DNA of 64,000 nucleotides from Ilex aquifolium (lineage: Eukaryota; Streptophyta; Magnoliopsida; Aquifoliales; Aquifoliaceae), in contig OX637393.1 of assembly GCA_951799425.1 (NCBI GenBank), positions 27,513,744-27,577,743 of the forward strand, read 5' to 3'. Positions 46,900-60,300 of the stretch are shown here, piece by piece. Position 1 is the first letter of the stretch; each line of letters opens with the position of its first letter. The translations under genes were made by a program, and so were the position numbers. Under the pieces are notes generated by a model. That model ran no database searches. It had not been told where the DNA came from and saw nothing but the letters and a program-made list of their open reading frames with translations.

Positions 46900-47919
46900 T
46901 CATTTTTAGTCCAAAAAAATAGAGTAGAGAGTGAGTTCTATTTTAAAGAGCCTAAATAGAGAATCATTGGAGATTAAATTTTCGGAGTTGACTCGCTAAA
47001 ATAGAAAATTGAGTGAGAATAGAGAGCCTATTGAAAATGGTCTAAATAAAAAGATACATAAAAAACATGTCCTATCAACTCTACTAAAGACTCATACTGG
47101 ACACTTGGGACGTAGTTGTGTCATGTGTGTTTATGTCGATCCAAACACTAGCCCAGTAAGCTTATTGTTGTACAGCCAAACATACGACAACACCCCAGTG
47201 AAGCTCGATTGATTCACTTGGGTGAGGGCCGACTTCCATCATCATCAAAGTTGAGATCCTTGAGCACATATCACTAAATAACCTTCGACTACCTCGAGGT
47301 GTTGCGACTTAGCCGTACCCTTTCTCAGAGTTTGTTCCCCTTGGGATAATAGGAACATGATCGTAGTGATGATATGTACAAAACGTAAATTCAAAGTCTG
47401 GTGACCACGTACTCCACTATAGCAACCAGACTAGATCCTAGCATGTATGCATGTTCGCGTAGAACAATGGAATCATCTTCTGATGAATTGTCTCTTCAAG
47501 CTCCATCAAAGGTTTCACTCATAGTAACAATAATGCATTGATTGAACCTAAGTCTCCTAAGTCTCTCGGTTAATTGTCATGTCATTTTGATTCGTGTTCT
47601 CTTTGATTAATGGTTTTTTTTTTATTCCATATCATGTTTGTGTTCGATTCAATATTTAAAATCTATGAAGTATTCTGTTCCAACTAAAATCCATCAAATA
47701 GGTCCCCAAAAAATAAAAAACCTACTTGATCCACATCGTAGTAAAATCAAATACAAAACATCTTACTTCTACAAAAATTCATACAATACTAAATCAAGAA
47801 ATTAAAAAATACAAAAACAATAATAAATTTTCTTCATATAATACAAATTCAACGAGTTAGTACCAACACGAATTTGGTTGATTTGTAAATAGGAACGCAA
47901 ATAGAAGAAATGGCCGTAT
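46900..47919. other. Intergenic, nothing recognised
   Basis: AT-rich with a moderately GC-richer part at 47080-47470. No ORF, RNA gene or repeat could be supported. Confidence 0.4.
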
Positions 47920-48087
47920 TCACTCTTCTTTGGGGGTGACACTCAGCTTCCCAAAAGAATTGAAGACTTCAATAAGCTTTGATATGGTGGTCGTTCCCCC
48001 TTTTTTCAAATAAGAGGTGGAAAGCCCCATATAGATCATATAGTATTTAAAGTTTACCCCCAAAAATGTCGAAGATAAGTTAGCCTC
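47920..48087 (-). CDS. Candidate 3'-terminal exon of an unidentified gene
   Basis: On minus, an acceptor (TCTGTTTTAG) at 48089-48088 is followed by 55 open codons ending in TGA (47922-47920). It reads EANLSSTFLGVNF, then YYMIYMGLSTSYLKKGG, then TTTISKLIEVFNSFGKLSVT and PKEE. The mixed amphipathic composition and a charged C-terminus look like real protein rather than noise, but I do not recognise the family. No upstream exon was identified with confidence. It lies on the same strand as villin, 1.6 kb downstream of its stop. It could also be chance. Confidence 0.3.
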   Translation of the reverse strand, partial: EANLSSTFLGVNFKYYMIYMGLSTSYLKKGGTTTISKLIEVFNSFGKLSVTPKEE

Positions 48088-49712
48088 CTAAAACAGAATA
48101 GTTAAACAGCTTATTGTATTGGCATTCAAATCACATAAAGTAAACCCAAAGCGAACTGTCAATCATCCAAAGGCAGTAATACCTAATGATTAATGCTAGA
48201 TTGACTTAATTACCGAGAAAAAAAAATGTTAAACTGATAAAAAACAGAGACCAAATGATATAATATTTACCAAAATGACGTTTTTAGTCTCACTTTTATA
48301 CATTTGAAATTCAAATTTTTTTTATTATGATAATGTCACATCATTTGGTCCCTATTTTTAATCTCTTTTTTTCATCAGTCTAGTATTACTCGAACCAAAT
48401 TATCAATAGGCAACTAAATAAGGGCAAGGAATACTTCTTTAGAACCTAACAAGGAACACGACGCATAAGCTCCACAACCCAAGCATTTTGAAACTAGAAG
48501 ATGCAAGGCCTATAAACTCAACAACCCAAGCACAAAGATGCCAATGTGTATGAGAGAGAGAGAGAGAGAGAGAGAGCAAAAAGTGAAAATGCCACAAAAT
48601 CATATTATAACCTAAAATTAGCGGCCAAAATATGAGAAAACTAAACACAAAATTGAATTACAATTGAAGTACTTACTAAAGACATAAAATTACAACCAAA
48701 ATCACCAATAAACTTTAAACCGTTTATAGCGCTCATTTGCAAATACGAAGCACACCATATTATGATACTGCTAAGAACAGGTGAAAAAATGGTTGAAGAC
48801 ACTAAATCAACACTAAAGAATGACAATTTGCTACTCTTAATTGAACAAAGACATTTCACATTTGGGTGCAATGATAAGTATAAATAAGCAAGTAAACGGT
48901 GATATCAAATCGAAGGAGCCACTTGAAACAAAGCTGAGATTACTTCCAGTCAAAGCTCAGTCATTTCCTTAAACAGAACCCATCACCAGCACAAGGACTG
49001 ACGTTATATTTCATTTTACCATGTTATTCTTTTGGGTGGGTTTTTTTCTTCTGTGAGATAGAGAGAGGCCTATACAACTCAAAAAAAAATCACACTTTTA
49101 TTGTCAAAAGAAATAATGGTTGTGCTGGTTTTTACACTGCTGTACACAATTCCCATCTGTCGTACAAGACAACCTAAATCTCTGCATTTGCAAACCCCCT
49201 AATCGCTCTGTTGAAACTAATGACTAAAAAAAGAACATAAATAAGAAGAAAAAAAAATGCAAGCCCACAACAAACCTGTGATCAAAAAGAATACCAAACG
49301 ACTAACTCAAAAAAGAAAAATAAAAACAACGCTACATGTTCAAACCACGAGATGGTAGAGGAAATCGGAATTGGCTCCAGTTCTTCCCACTAATCATTAA
49401 AACAATTTTCCTTTGGAAGCAAAAGCACCTAAAAATGCACTGATGCTGTCCTCCATACTATCGAGAAAGAGTCCCTCACTGCACAACATAGAAAGCAGCA
49501 GTTAGTGAGTCATTGATTCCAAATGAAGCAACTGCAATATACAATATTATATTGGTTATCATTATTCTTATTGTTACAATTATAGTTATTATGAAAGTAG
49601 CTATGGAGAAGATCATGAGCGAAAAATCATACGAACTTCCAAGCATGCTATCCTTTATCTGCAATTCTAAGCTGCAGGAAGATGATGTAATAAATCAGAT
49701 GTGAACAGGTAC
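48088..49712. other. Intergenic sequence and probable villin 3' UTR
   Basis: No gene supported. The part next to 49713 is probably the villin 3' UTR; an AATAAA-type signal on minus lies near 49096-49101. A weak minus ORF at 48641-48871 is not convincing. Confidence 0.45.
48552..48576. repeat. (GA)n microsatellite
   Basis: About 12 uninterrupted GA dinucleotides. Confidence 0.95.
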
Positions 49713-50516
49713 TCAGAACAATTGAAGGGCCATCTTCAGCTTATTCTGTTTCCATTTGGGCAACTTATAGAAAGCATCCTTTGTCATTCCGAATTTCTGC
49801 CTGAACTCTTGTGAAGATAGATAAGTCTGCACACGATTTTTTTTCTAGATCTCAGTATCCACACGAAAGGATAAACAATAATAATGCCTTCTGGGAAACA
49901 TACCTCTCGCTTGGTCACATCAATTTCAGTAATAGGGTCCATTGATGATATTTTAATGCGTTCATATGGGTATATTGGCAGCCCCTCCTCATCTTCAGCT
50001 TCACCCTCTTTCACATCTTCCTGTATTGTTAGTGCTTCAATTCTGCTGCTCATAGAGTTCTCCTTGGAATTTGTTTCGGGTTTTGGTTTGGACACCTCAG
50101 GGCTCACTTCACCCATGATGAAACAGTACTTCAAATTTCAATTGGCAAGATAACTAATCTGCTGCTTTAAAAATTAAAGCAACCATACCTTTAAGAGAAC
50201 GGGGTATAATAGTTTCTCGTGCCGGAGCTGGTTGTTCAAAAGTGGAGCTTAGTGTTGCTATAGCTGAGGATCTGGAAGCCAGTTTTGCTGAATCTGGGGT
50301 CACAGATTTTGGATAAGGCTTTCTTACAACTGGAGGAGGAGTTGAAAGATTCCTTGCATTTGGGTTCTCAAAAGTAGCAGCTAGTGCATTAAAGGCAGGA
50401 GACCTTCCTCTCACACGGACTCTATCAGGACTGAAAGACATGCTTCTAGAACGCTGTGATTTTTCTGGCACAGCAGACCTTCCTCCATATGATACAGGGG
50501 TTCTCCTTTTGGGTTT
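49713..50516 (-). CDS. Villin, 3'-terminal three exons with headpiece
   Basis: Plant villins cap, sever and bundle actin filaments in the cytoplasm. Three exons on minus are in frame: 50516-50189, 50106-49904 and 49826-49713, with GT-AG junctions. The first encodes the Ser/Arg-rich linker (KPKRRTPVSYGG; SMSFSPDRVRVRGRSPAFNA; STPPPVVRKPYPKSVTPDSA). The second has the acidic run (EDVKEGEAEDEEGLPIYPYE) and TEIDVTKRE. The third completes the villin headpiece (EFRQKFGMTKDAFYKLPKWK; QNKLKMALQLF, stop at 49715-49713), with the conserved terminal KW.QNK.K.ALxLF motif. All residues expected of the actin-binding headpiece appear present. The preceding exon, which should end the sixth gelsolin repeat (near ...TPVLDK), is not found up to 64000. 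It resembles the VLN2/3 type by my recall. Confidence 0.9.
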
Positions 50517-52126
50517 CTAATCATGCAACACTTATCTCATCAGAAAATAACACCAACTAAGCATATCTATAGCAAGAGAAAAGCCCAGGAAATGCATGTG
50601 TAGAGTCAAATGGTGGAAAGTTATTTATAGCATTTACTCCTGCAGGACATCATGTCGAGGAGGATCTACTGTGAAATGCAAGTAAAACTTGTAATAACTG
50701 TTTTATGATATGAACTTTTTTGCTGCAGTCATCTGTCAAATATTTTTAATTCTGTGTTATGCTGCACAGTAGTGCCTGTTAGGGCTCTTATGAGTTCTAC
50801 TCCATTTATTCCATATCCTCCACATTTTTGATTGAATAACCACCACATTTACTTTTCCTTTGTAATGCAAGGTATACTTGCAACCTTGGAAAGAATAGTC
50901 TTTCAATATTCACTTCCCTGTTTGCTGTAGTTTTATATTTCTTTTCCACATTAAACAGGTTTGCTTTAGAGTTTATAGACATCATTGTATCATATCAAAA
51001 AATTTGAAGAGATTGCTCCAGTTTGCAATGAAAAGCTACAGTAGGATTAAAACATCTATTATTTCTAATTTTTTTATGCGGTGGAGGTTAACAATGGGTT
51101 GGGTGGTAGTTCCTTCTTTGGGCAGTGTGTTGTCTACATACCCACCCATTTGTATATAATAAAAGTGTACATATATTTATATATAGATATATACATGTGA
51201 GGGTAAATTGGTAAATTAGTAATCAAAGAAAACTCAAAAATTGTATGTACGAATTGGATAAAATTAGAACTTGATTATGGGTAAAAGTTGAATAAATTTA
51301 ACAGAACTCAATATGATACGATCCAACAGATTAATTATGGTCCGATCAATTTAAAAAATTGTGTAACATGTTATGCCGTTAAATCGATCAATTTTTTACT
51401 ATGTCATATCGCGTTAATTTGTTATGCAAGAATGTAATATCAAAATTACGTGTTGAGTTCGTATCATCTTATCATATCGTGTCGATAATTACTACTCTTA
51501 TATATTAGACGGTTTTTTAGTATATCTCTCACTAAATTTCAATAAATTTCTCAAAAACACAAACATTATATTTAAAAATATATTTTATTAGTGAGGGTAT
51601 AATGGTAAATTAATTTTGCAAGTGTTTTCTTTCCTTTCATTTTTCCTTCAATACCAAATAATGAAAAATTAATCCATCAAACTTTCTATCCATTGTACCA
51701 AACAAAAAAGAGAGAAAGTGATTTTCCTTCCTCTAAGGATGGAAAATCTATCCCTTATACTTTTTCATCCTTCCTATTTTCCATCCGTCCTACCAAACAG
51801 ACCATTAGGCTATGTGATAGAGGAATTGATTTTGCCTCTCCCACAAATCACCGCTTTTGGGCCAAGAGGTGGGTCTTCCTTCTCCTAACCACCCACAAAT
51901 ACTTGCACCATATTCCTTTTATGCTCTCTCACGCACACAAACCGAAAGAAACACATAATATTGTAAGTCGCCAACTTGGACATTGTGGTCCAACTCACCC
52001 TTCCCCATTCACCAATCCTAAAATTTGTCAGATTTTGTTTCACCACGCTTCTACCATGCGTTTCATAGATTTGACTTTTCACAAATAATTTAATTCGTGT
52101 TTTGAATTTCTACATTCACCCACAAT
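50517..52126. other. Villin intron or flank, nothing coding
   Basis: Starts with the polypyrimidine-poor acceptor of the villin exon. AT-rich, with TATATA runs near 51170-51195. It contains no exon matching the missing gelsolin repeats on either strand. Confidence 0.5.
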
Positions 52127-52432
52127 CTAGGAAGCACGGATACTCATGGGGGGTCGCCATGGCAGTGTCGGACACGTGCCCGACACGGATACACATGTCC
52201 GACGATCGGACACGTGTCCAACACTTGTAGAAGTGTCCTGAACAGTGGGTTTTTTTTTTTTCGTTAGATACGGCTCGGATACGTGAGGAACACGGCAGCA
52301 TACTGCGGGATATTTTTTGTTATTTTAAAAACTTAGGGGGCCAAAACGAAAAAAAAAAGGGTTTCATACGTAATTTGGCTTAAAAAGAAAAAACAAAAGG
52401 GAAAAGGCATCGGTGAACGACCAGTTCGACAT

Positions 52433-52473
<41 letters not shown>

Positions 52474-53139
52474 AAGAGAAGAGAACGATCGAGAGGACCA
52501 GAGGAGGAGGAGAAGAAGAAGGAGAGGGAAGAGGAAGGGAGACTAACCTGCGACTGCTACTGCGACTGTGACTGCGAAGTGCGATCGTTCTGCCCAGTCT
52601 CTTGCAGGTTCTTCTTCTTGCCTCAAATTTTTTTTTTTTTTCAAATCTGCTACTGCTGCGCTTACCTCTTCTGGTCTGTGTGGAGTCTGGACTTTCAAAA
52701 AATTTGATTATGTTAATTTGATTGGGTTAGGGTTTTAGGGTTTTCAAAATTTGGGGATTTTAGGGTTTTCAATCTTCTTGATGTGTTGCTGCCTTTAGGG
52801 TTTTTTTTTTTTGGTCTGGTGATGTGTTGCTTGTTGCCTTTGGGATTTTTTTTTGGTCTTGGTCATCTGTGTTGCTGCCTTCTGTGTTAGTGTGCTGCTG
52901 CCTGCTGGTTTTAAATACTGAAAATTGCTTTCTGTGCTGCCTGGTTTTTTTTTTTTTGTCTTGGTCATCTGTGCTGCTGCCTGCTGATTTTTTGCTTGCT
53001 GCCTTTGGTTTTGAATCTTTGATCTATTTTAATTCAAGTAATGTTTGCCATGTCTTGGTTGTTTGTTATTATTAATGTTGTTGTTATATATATAAAAATA
53101 TATATAATTATTTTAATTAGCTGTATCCGTGCTTCTTAG
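52127..53139. mobile_element. 1013-bp hAT MITE, TSD CCCACAAT
   Basis: Perfect 8-bp duplication CCCACAAT at 52119-52126 and 53140-53147. The termini CTAGGAAGCACGGATAC and GTATCCGTGCTTCTTAG form a 17-bp inverted repeat with one mismatch. The left subterminal region has palindromic CGGACACGTGTCC words. Inside are a long (GA)n run (about 52436-52470), a GCGACTGCTACTGCGACTG stretch and several poly(T) runs. No transposase is encoded. It lies in the presumed villin intron. Confidence 0.93.
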
Positions 53140-53147
53140 CCCACAAT

Positions 53148-55352
53148 CAAACCTTCACACACCCCCGCCCCCAAAAAAAAAAAAAAAAAACACACACAAA
53201 GCCAATTTTTCTAGCCATATATATGTTCATGCCCACACATTTCAAAGGGAGAGATTGAGACCAAAGGCATAAATTTAGACTGCTAAGCAAAGATGGGTGT
53301 ATAGATCAATGCAGACATAGATTGATTTCCTATGTATCTGGGCTGCAACTATGGATGGGTTGGGGTGTTGTATAGTTTATTGGCGATGGTTTAGATGGTG
53401 AAATTTCAAATCATTATTGTGGGGTTCATTATGAAGATACACAACTATTTTATAAATTGGATATTTTTTTGGGTTTGGGTATGGTTTAGGTAATCTGCTG
53501 AGGAGAGAGGTGTTGGACCAAAAACAGTTACTTAAGTGTAAAAACTGAATTTATTAAAGTGGGACCCGTTCGTTTTTTCGAGTAAACTTTTGTGGGTTCG
53601 TATTCTACTCCGTGAGAAGATTAATGTAGTATATTCACTTGCTCAAATCGAGTAAGAAATGAATGAGAAAATAGGCTCTAAAATGACCCATTTGAAATGT
53701 GGAAATAAAGGTTGTGCAATGTGAGATTTGACACTAATCCAACATTGGTAGAAGAAGAAGTTCTACATGGTCATACATATGCCAAGTTTGCTCTATGGGA
53801 TTGGGCCCCAAGGGGTACCACAGTTTTATGAGCGGAACGAGCGCCTACATGCCTTCGATTCTACCACACACACGCGCGTCGGGCTCGGGTGTAGGTGTGG
53901 GTTAGACCAAGCCCTATCTTTTTGGAGAAAATTCGTTTAATTAATTTGGTGTGAATTTCTTAAGTCTTCTAGGTTGTGTTCTTTTAGTATGGTGGTTGGG
54001 TTAAACCAGACATTAGTGCATTGCATTTCGGTATTAAGGCCGTCTGCATTTGAAAAGTACACAACATAATTTCTGGTTCGCTGGACGAGTAAATTAGAGT
54101 GTTACTTCTACTCGTGTAAAGATCATTATATCCTGAGAGGCAGACGCTCGATATCTCATAAGCACCATGTGTGGGGGCGAAATCTGTCTTAAGGACATAG
54201 TGTCAAACACTAGCCTTGATCTACCTAAAGTTCAATAACAGTTCCTGTTCTGCAACCGAGTTAGTATTTATATTGTTTAAACAAACAGTTACGTGTAACT
54301 GTTTCAGTAAGATTGCTGTAACTGTTTTTTTTATACATTACATGTTTCAAATCAGAAATTTCAATAAGTAATTTTACTATATTTAGAATACCACAAACAA
54401 CAAGAGGGTGCAGAGAGAGATTGATTTGTGGTGGATTTGAGTCTACAACTGTCGATGGATTGAGGTGTTGTACAGTTTATTGGTAATATTTTGGACGGTG
54501 CAATTTTAAATCATTGTTGTGGGATTCGCCGTGTAAGACAAACACAACTATTTATAAATTGGCTACTTTTTTTTATTTTTGGTTTGGATTAAATATGATT
54601 TAGAAGTCGGTTTTGGGATTTTGATGATTGGCAGTGTTCTCCACTATTGCACTGAATGAACAATTTTGAGTTTTAACGATGTTGACTGTGGAGGTGGTGG
54701 TTTAGCTAGAGGAGGAGGGAAAGTTATTTGTTTTCTTTTGTCTTTTATGATACAAAAATTGCTTATTATGTTTTTTATTATTTTTCCTTGAAGGGTAAAA
54801 TGGACATTTATATAAATAAATTTTGATGATGTGAGAAGATCCTGTTATTTTTCTTAAAGGTTGACTAATGGTGGGATACCCTATAAAATATAAAGCCAAA
54901 GCGGAAAAGGTATAGCATAATTTCACAAATCACAAAACCAACCCTTAAGTTTTGATAAATCGTCGAGGGATGCCATTGTCATTTTCCCTAGTTTGAGTAG
55001 TCAACACAATTACACCATCTCATCAGGCATAACATAAAATATAAAACCTTACCCTTAATGTGTTTAGTTAATTTATATAGAAAAGAACAAAAAAGCTACA
55101 AACTTAGATCCTAATATAGGCCTATAGTAATTGAAAACTCATCAGTTCCTCCCATCATTATTCTCATTTTAAACATAACACCGTTGTACATATCTCTAAT
55201 GATATTTATATACATATTTATAACTTTACCTTATCTAAGATTCGTTATATTCCATCTCTATGGATTTTCTTGCAAGCCTATTGTAAATTATAAAAGCTAT
55301 ATGAACATTTTTTTTTTATTTAGACACACAATGCTATTAGTATTACTTCGGT
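53148..55352. other. Noncoding with old repeat remnants
   Basis: No gene. A middle part (about 53490-54350) with AATCCAACATTGG and GGGGCGAAATCTGTC-type phrases looks like a worn LTR-type repeat, but no ends were found. The flanks hold the duplicated segment listed separately. Confidence 0.35.
53341..54563 (+). repeat. Two diverged direct copies of a ~120-bp segment
   Basis: 53341-53462 and 54440-54563 share the order GATGG.TTG.GGTGTTGTA, AGTTTATTGG, AAATCATT.TTGTGGG, CACAACTATTT and TATAAATTGG at roughly 75-80 percent identity by eye. They bracket an older repeat-like block. Confidence 0.7.
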
Positions 55353-56260
55353 TGAAATAGTAAATAGAATATTAGGGTTAGAGAAACGAGAGAGAAAATA
55401 GAAAGAGAGGAGAAGCAAGAGAGAGTGATCAGTTATGTGTAGGGGTGTCAACCGTGTCGGGTTAAACGGTTACGTGTCGGGTTAAACGGGTGACGGGTGA
55501 AAAATATGTAAACCCATACACGACACGTTTAATAAACGGGTGAAAAATCTCAACACGAACACGACTCGTTTAATAAACGGGTAACACGACACGACTCGTT
55601 TAACCCATTTAATTTTAAAAAAACTATATTTACAAATTTTAATACTCCTTTTTTTTTTATTGCAAATTATACTTACCTCAAAAAAGAGGAATTTTTAGCC
55701 AAATCTCATAAAAATCAGACTTGAAGGCTTAAAAAAAATGAAAAAAGTCATTGCCTTTTATAGGCAACTCAACCGTCCCCATCTCCCCTCATTTTCCAAT
55801 GTGGGACAAAAACAAAAGGCATTGGTTTGCCTTTGTCTTTGAAATGCTCCTCATCTCCCCTCCTTTGTCTTTGAACTACTACTTTACTTCTTTTTTTTTT
55901 TTTTTGTATTGATTTTTTTACTTCTTTTTTTCTTGCTAATTTTTTAAAATAATTATTAATTTATTATTATATTAATTTTATTTAAACGGGTAAACGTGTG
56001 ATAAACGGTTTGACAGGTCTCACCCGAACACGACCCGTTTATTAAACGTGTTTGGCGTGTCAACCCGTTTATCACCCAAACCCGTTAAGGTCTCACCCAA
56101 ACCCGTTTAATTCGTGTCGATTCGTGTCGGTTAATCGTGTCGTGTTGGATTTTAACAGCCCTAGTTATGTGAGCAATGTTGCCCTACATTACCTTATTTA
56201 TATTAAACACTATCTTGTGTAATTACAATACTACCCTATATAAATATAAAAACTCTAACA
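55353..56260 (-). repeat. 3' LTR of the minus-strand Copia, split by a MITE
   Basis: On minus it starts TGTTAGAGTTTT after the tract GAGAGGGAG (56269-56261). Without the 724-bp MITE and one TSD copy it is about 176 bp, similar in length and T-rich end to the LTR at 3936-4102. The distal boundary near 55353 is approximate. Confidence 0.7.
55440..56163. mobile_element. 724-bp hAT MITE, TSD GTTATGTG
   Basis: Perfect 8-bp duplication GTTATGTG at 55432-55439 and 56164-56171. Ends are TAGGGGTGTCAACC and GGATTTTAACAGCCCTA, typical of plant hAT MITEs. The subterminal regions are crowded with AAACGGGT, CGTGTCGGGT and ACGACACG words on both strands. No coding capacity. Inserted in the Copia LTR. Confidence 0.95.
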
Positions 56261-57389
56261 CTCCCTCTCAAGCTGGAACATAAAGAAAAAAAATGTCCAG
56301 CTTACAACAAAGATTATTGAAGGTACTACGAGACAATAGTTTAGTAAAAATATTACCCCAACTGATCAGTAGACTTGATATATGGAGTGATTATCTTCTT
56401 TCGCATCAGGAGATCCTGAATAGAATGACAATCCCTTTCTATGTGTTTTGTGCACTCATAAAATACTGGATTACTGACAATGAAAATAGCGGTCTGATTA
56501 TCACAATGCAGGGTATAGGAAAAGACACTAATCCCCATATCACGAAGTAGAGAACGCACCCACAACATTTCACATGCCATGTAAGCCGCAGCCCAATACT
56601 CTCTTTCCGCACTTGAACATGCAACTACAATATGTTTCTTACTACGCTAAGTAACAAGGTTACCACTAACAAATGTGCAATAACCAGAAGTAGATCTTCC
56701 ATCAGTACGACTACCTGCCCAGTTAGCATTAGCAAATCCGGTAATAGTCACACATGGTGAAGAACGATATAATAATCTTTTCCCGGATGCTCTTTTAAGA
56801 TACCGAAGAATACGACAAACAGCCTCCCAATGAGGCTTGCGAGAAACATGCATAAATTAACTAATCACACTAATTACAAATGTAATATCAAGACGTGAAA
56901 CTATGAGATAGATCAGTTTACCAACCAATCTTCGATAGCGCCCCATGTCATTAAAAATTTTTCCTCTCAACATCTAACTTGACTATAGAATCCAAAGGGG
57001 CATCAACAGGACGAGCAACAAGAATACCAGTTTCAGATAGTAAATTCAATACGTACTTTCGTTGGCATAAATTGATACCTTCCATTGACCCAACAACCTC
57101 AATCCCAAGGAAGTACCAAAGAAGATCGAGATCTTTACTGTGAAACTACTTCCCCAAATGGAACTTAAAACTTACAATACCATCATAATCACCACTAATG
57201 ATAATGTCATCAATCACATACAAGAGAATGATAACCCCTCAGATAGAATAACGAATAAACTAAATGATCTAAAATAGAGCACTGAAAACCATATTAAATA
57301 ACCAAAGTACTGGACTTATTAAACCAAGCACGTGGTGACTGTTTCAGACCATACAGTGCTTTATTCAAGCGATATACTAATTGTTCCAT

Positions 57390-60300
57390 ACCAAAAATAA
57401 CATACACGATACGTTTTTACGATACGATACGTATCGGTACGATATGCACGATACGCGCACAGGTTGTTTAAATTTATTTTTTTTTCTGGAAGGACGTCGT
57501 TTTGTGTTAAGGAGGCTGATTTTTTTATCCCTATAGCCACTGAAACGACGTTTCAGTGGCAAGGGTTTACAAAAAAAAAAAATATCTCTCTTTTCTCTCC
57601 ATTCTTCGCTGTCTTCTGGCTATTCTTCATGACGACGAAACACAGCAGCCCCAAGTCTCTCTCTTTTCTCTGTTCTTCACAACAATGAACCCTAGCCCCT
57701 CTCTCTTTTCTCTCCGTTCTTGACGACGACGAAGCCCAGTGTCTCTAAGCCCTTTGTGCTTCAAGACGATGAGCCCAGTCTCCGTCTTCTCTCTGTTCTT
57801 CATCGATGAATCTCACTGTCTCTCTTCTCTCTGTTCTTCATCGACGAAGCCATCGAAGCAGCCAAGCCAATCGCTGCCTTCTTCTTCCTTCTCCAACGAC
57901 TCCAGCGAAACTTGTGCAGTGTAAGAAATGCTATTAATTTATTTACAAAGCCAAATAATTTTTATTTTTTTTGGTATCAAAATTTCTGAATCTTGATTAA
58001 TGTTAATTTTTTAAAGCAGTGGCATCACCAACATCCTATTTCTATATGAAAATGACTAAAAAACTTGCTAATGATCCCACATGGGAACATTGCGAAAAAG
58101 TAGAAGGATCAAGGTCAAAATTGAAATGCATTCATTGTGCAAATGTCTATTGGGGAGGCATTTCAAAAATGAAAAATCATTTAGCTGGTAATCGTAAAGA
58201 TGTAGCGTCATGTAAGCATTGCCCTGAGGAAGTAACTGAATTTTTTAAGCAATTGTTGGATGATAAGGCTTCTAGCAAAGATATGAGTCTTGTGGATTCG
58301 AAAACCTTTAAAAGTAGTAGTGGCAGTGTGGGTAGTACTACTGATAAAATACAACCAACCACTACCATTACTTTGAATACCATGTTGAAGAAAAAGGGTA
58401 AGGAAGATGTATGATTGGATATTTGTAGATGTTTTTATGCTATTGCCTTTCCTTTTAATTTGGTAAAGGATCCATATTTTAAAAGAATGTTAGAATCTAT
58501 TGCATCGTTTGGCAAGGGATTGAAACTTTCATCATATCATGAGGTGAGATGTTCTTTTTTGAAAAAAGAAACAGATTTGATTAATGGTGGGTTGATAAAA
58601 AATTATACAGCAGAGTGGAGAAAGACGAGTTGTGCTCTTATGTCTGATGGATGGACTGATGGGAAACATCGCTCTATCACTAATTTTTTAGTGAATAGTC
58701 CTAAAGGAAGTGTGTTTCTTAAAAGTATTAATACTTCAGGCATTTGTAAGAATGCGGATAATCTTTTTCAGCTTTTAGATTCAATGGTAGAAAAGATTGG
58801 TGAGGACGATGTTATTCAGGTTGTGACTGATAGTGCATCGGCTTATGTAAAAGCTAGGGAGTTGTTAATTGCAAAGAGGAAAAAGTTGTTTTGGTCTCCT
58901 TGCGCTGCACATTGCCTAGATCTTATTTTGACAGACATTGGATACATTCCTCTACACAAGGATATAATGGCAAAGGCGGGAAAAATCACAGTTTACATCT
59001 ATAGACATTCTTGGGTATTAAATCTTATAAGGAAGTATACAAAGAAAAGGGATTTGGTGAGAGCTTGTGTGACCAGATTTGCCACCTCATATATAACTTT
59101 AAGGAGTTTATTTGAGAATAAAATTAGGCTTAGAGCAATGTTTGCTTCTGAAGAATGGCAGAGAAATCAATACTCTAAGAAGGGAGATGGTGTAAAAGTG
59201 ATGGATATTATACTAGCTAACCAAAATTTTTGAGGATCAATCAAGTATTGCTTGAAGTGTGTGTTGCCATTGGTGAAGGTGTTGAGGCTTGTAGATAGGG
59301 ATATAAAGCCTGTCATGGGTATATTTACGAGGCAATGGACAAGGCAAAGGAACAAATCCAAAAGAATTTTCGTAATGTGAAGAAGCACTATGAGCCCATA
59401 TGGACTATTGTTGACACTAGATGGAACTTGCAATTACACAAACCTCTTCATGCAGCTGCCTATTATCTCAATCCAGGGTAAGATTTAAGTTTCTCAATTT
59501 TTATATCATTTTATATCTATATATTGTATACTAATCATTATAAATCAAAAAAACTATTTCAAGTTTCATTACTTTAACGGTAATGCGGACTATGAGATAA
59601 AGATGGGACTTTATCAGACTATTCAAAAAATGTGCCCAAGTAATGTTGTGAGAGAAAAAGTTGATAAACAATTGGATATCTTTCACAATGTTAATATGAT
59701 GTTTGGAATGGACATGGCAATCCAGATGAGGAAGAAGAAACAACCTGGTTAGTGGTAACTAACTTAAGTTAGTCATTTAATGCAATTGCTTATGTTAGTT
59801 AATGCAGTATTCTTTTGTAATTTTTTATAGCCTTATGGTGGGAATCATTTGGAGGATGTTGTCCAGAGTTGCAACAACTTACTATCCGCATCCTTAGCTT
59901 GACTTGCAGTGCCACTGGATCTGAGAGGAATTGGAGTACATTTGATCAGGTGCACTCTAAGAGGAGGAATCGATTAGAGCAACAAAGATCAAGTGCACTT
60001 GTGTTTGTGAAGTACAATCTTTACTTGGAGGGGCACCAAAAGAGAACACTAGAGGGTGATTCCTATGATCCTATTTCTCTCTCAGATATGGAATTTGATG
60101 ATAAGTGGATCACTGAAAAAGAAGATGCACTCTTTCCTGAGGACACTACTTGGATGAATGTTGGTGAATGTTTTGAGGTTCAAGAAGGGAATAGCAAAAA
60201 GAGAAAGAGAGGTAAATAGTATATAATTAAAATGTAGTGGTTGTTTTGTCTTCTTCTCCATTACTTTGAATATCTTTTTTATATTTTATATTGGTTGTTT

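Noticed and set aside
48641-48871. 76-codon minus ORF upstream of the candidate exon
   Set aside because: No acceptor/donor pair fits it and no motif is recognised; it was not joined to 47920-48087.
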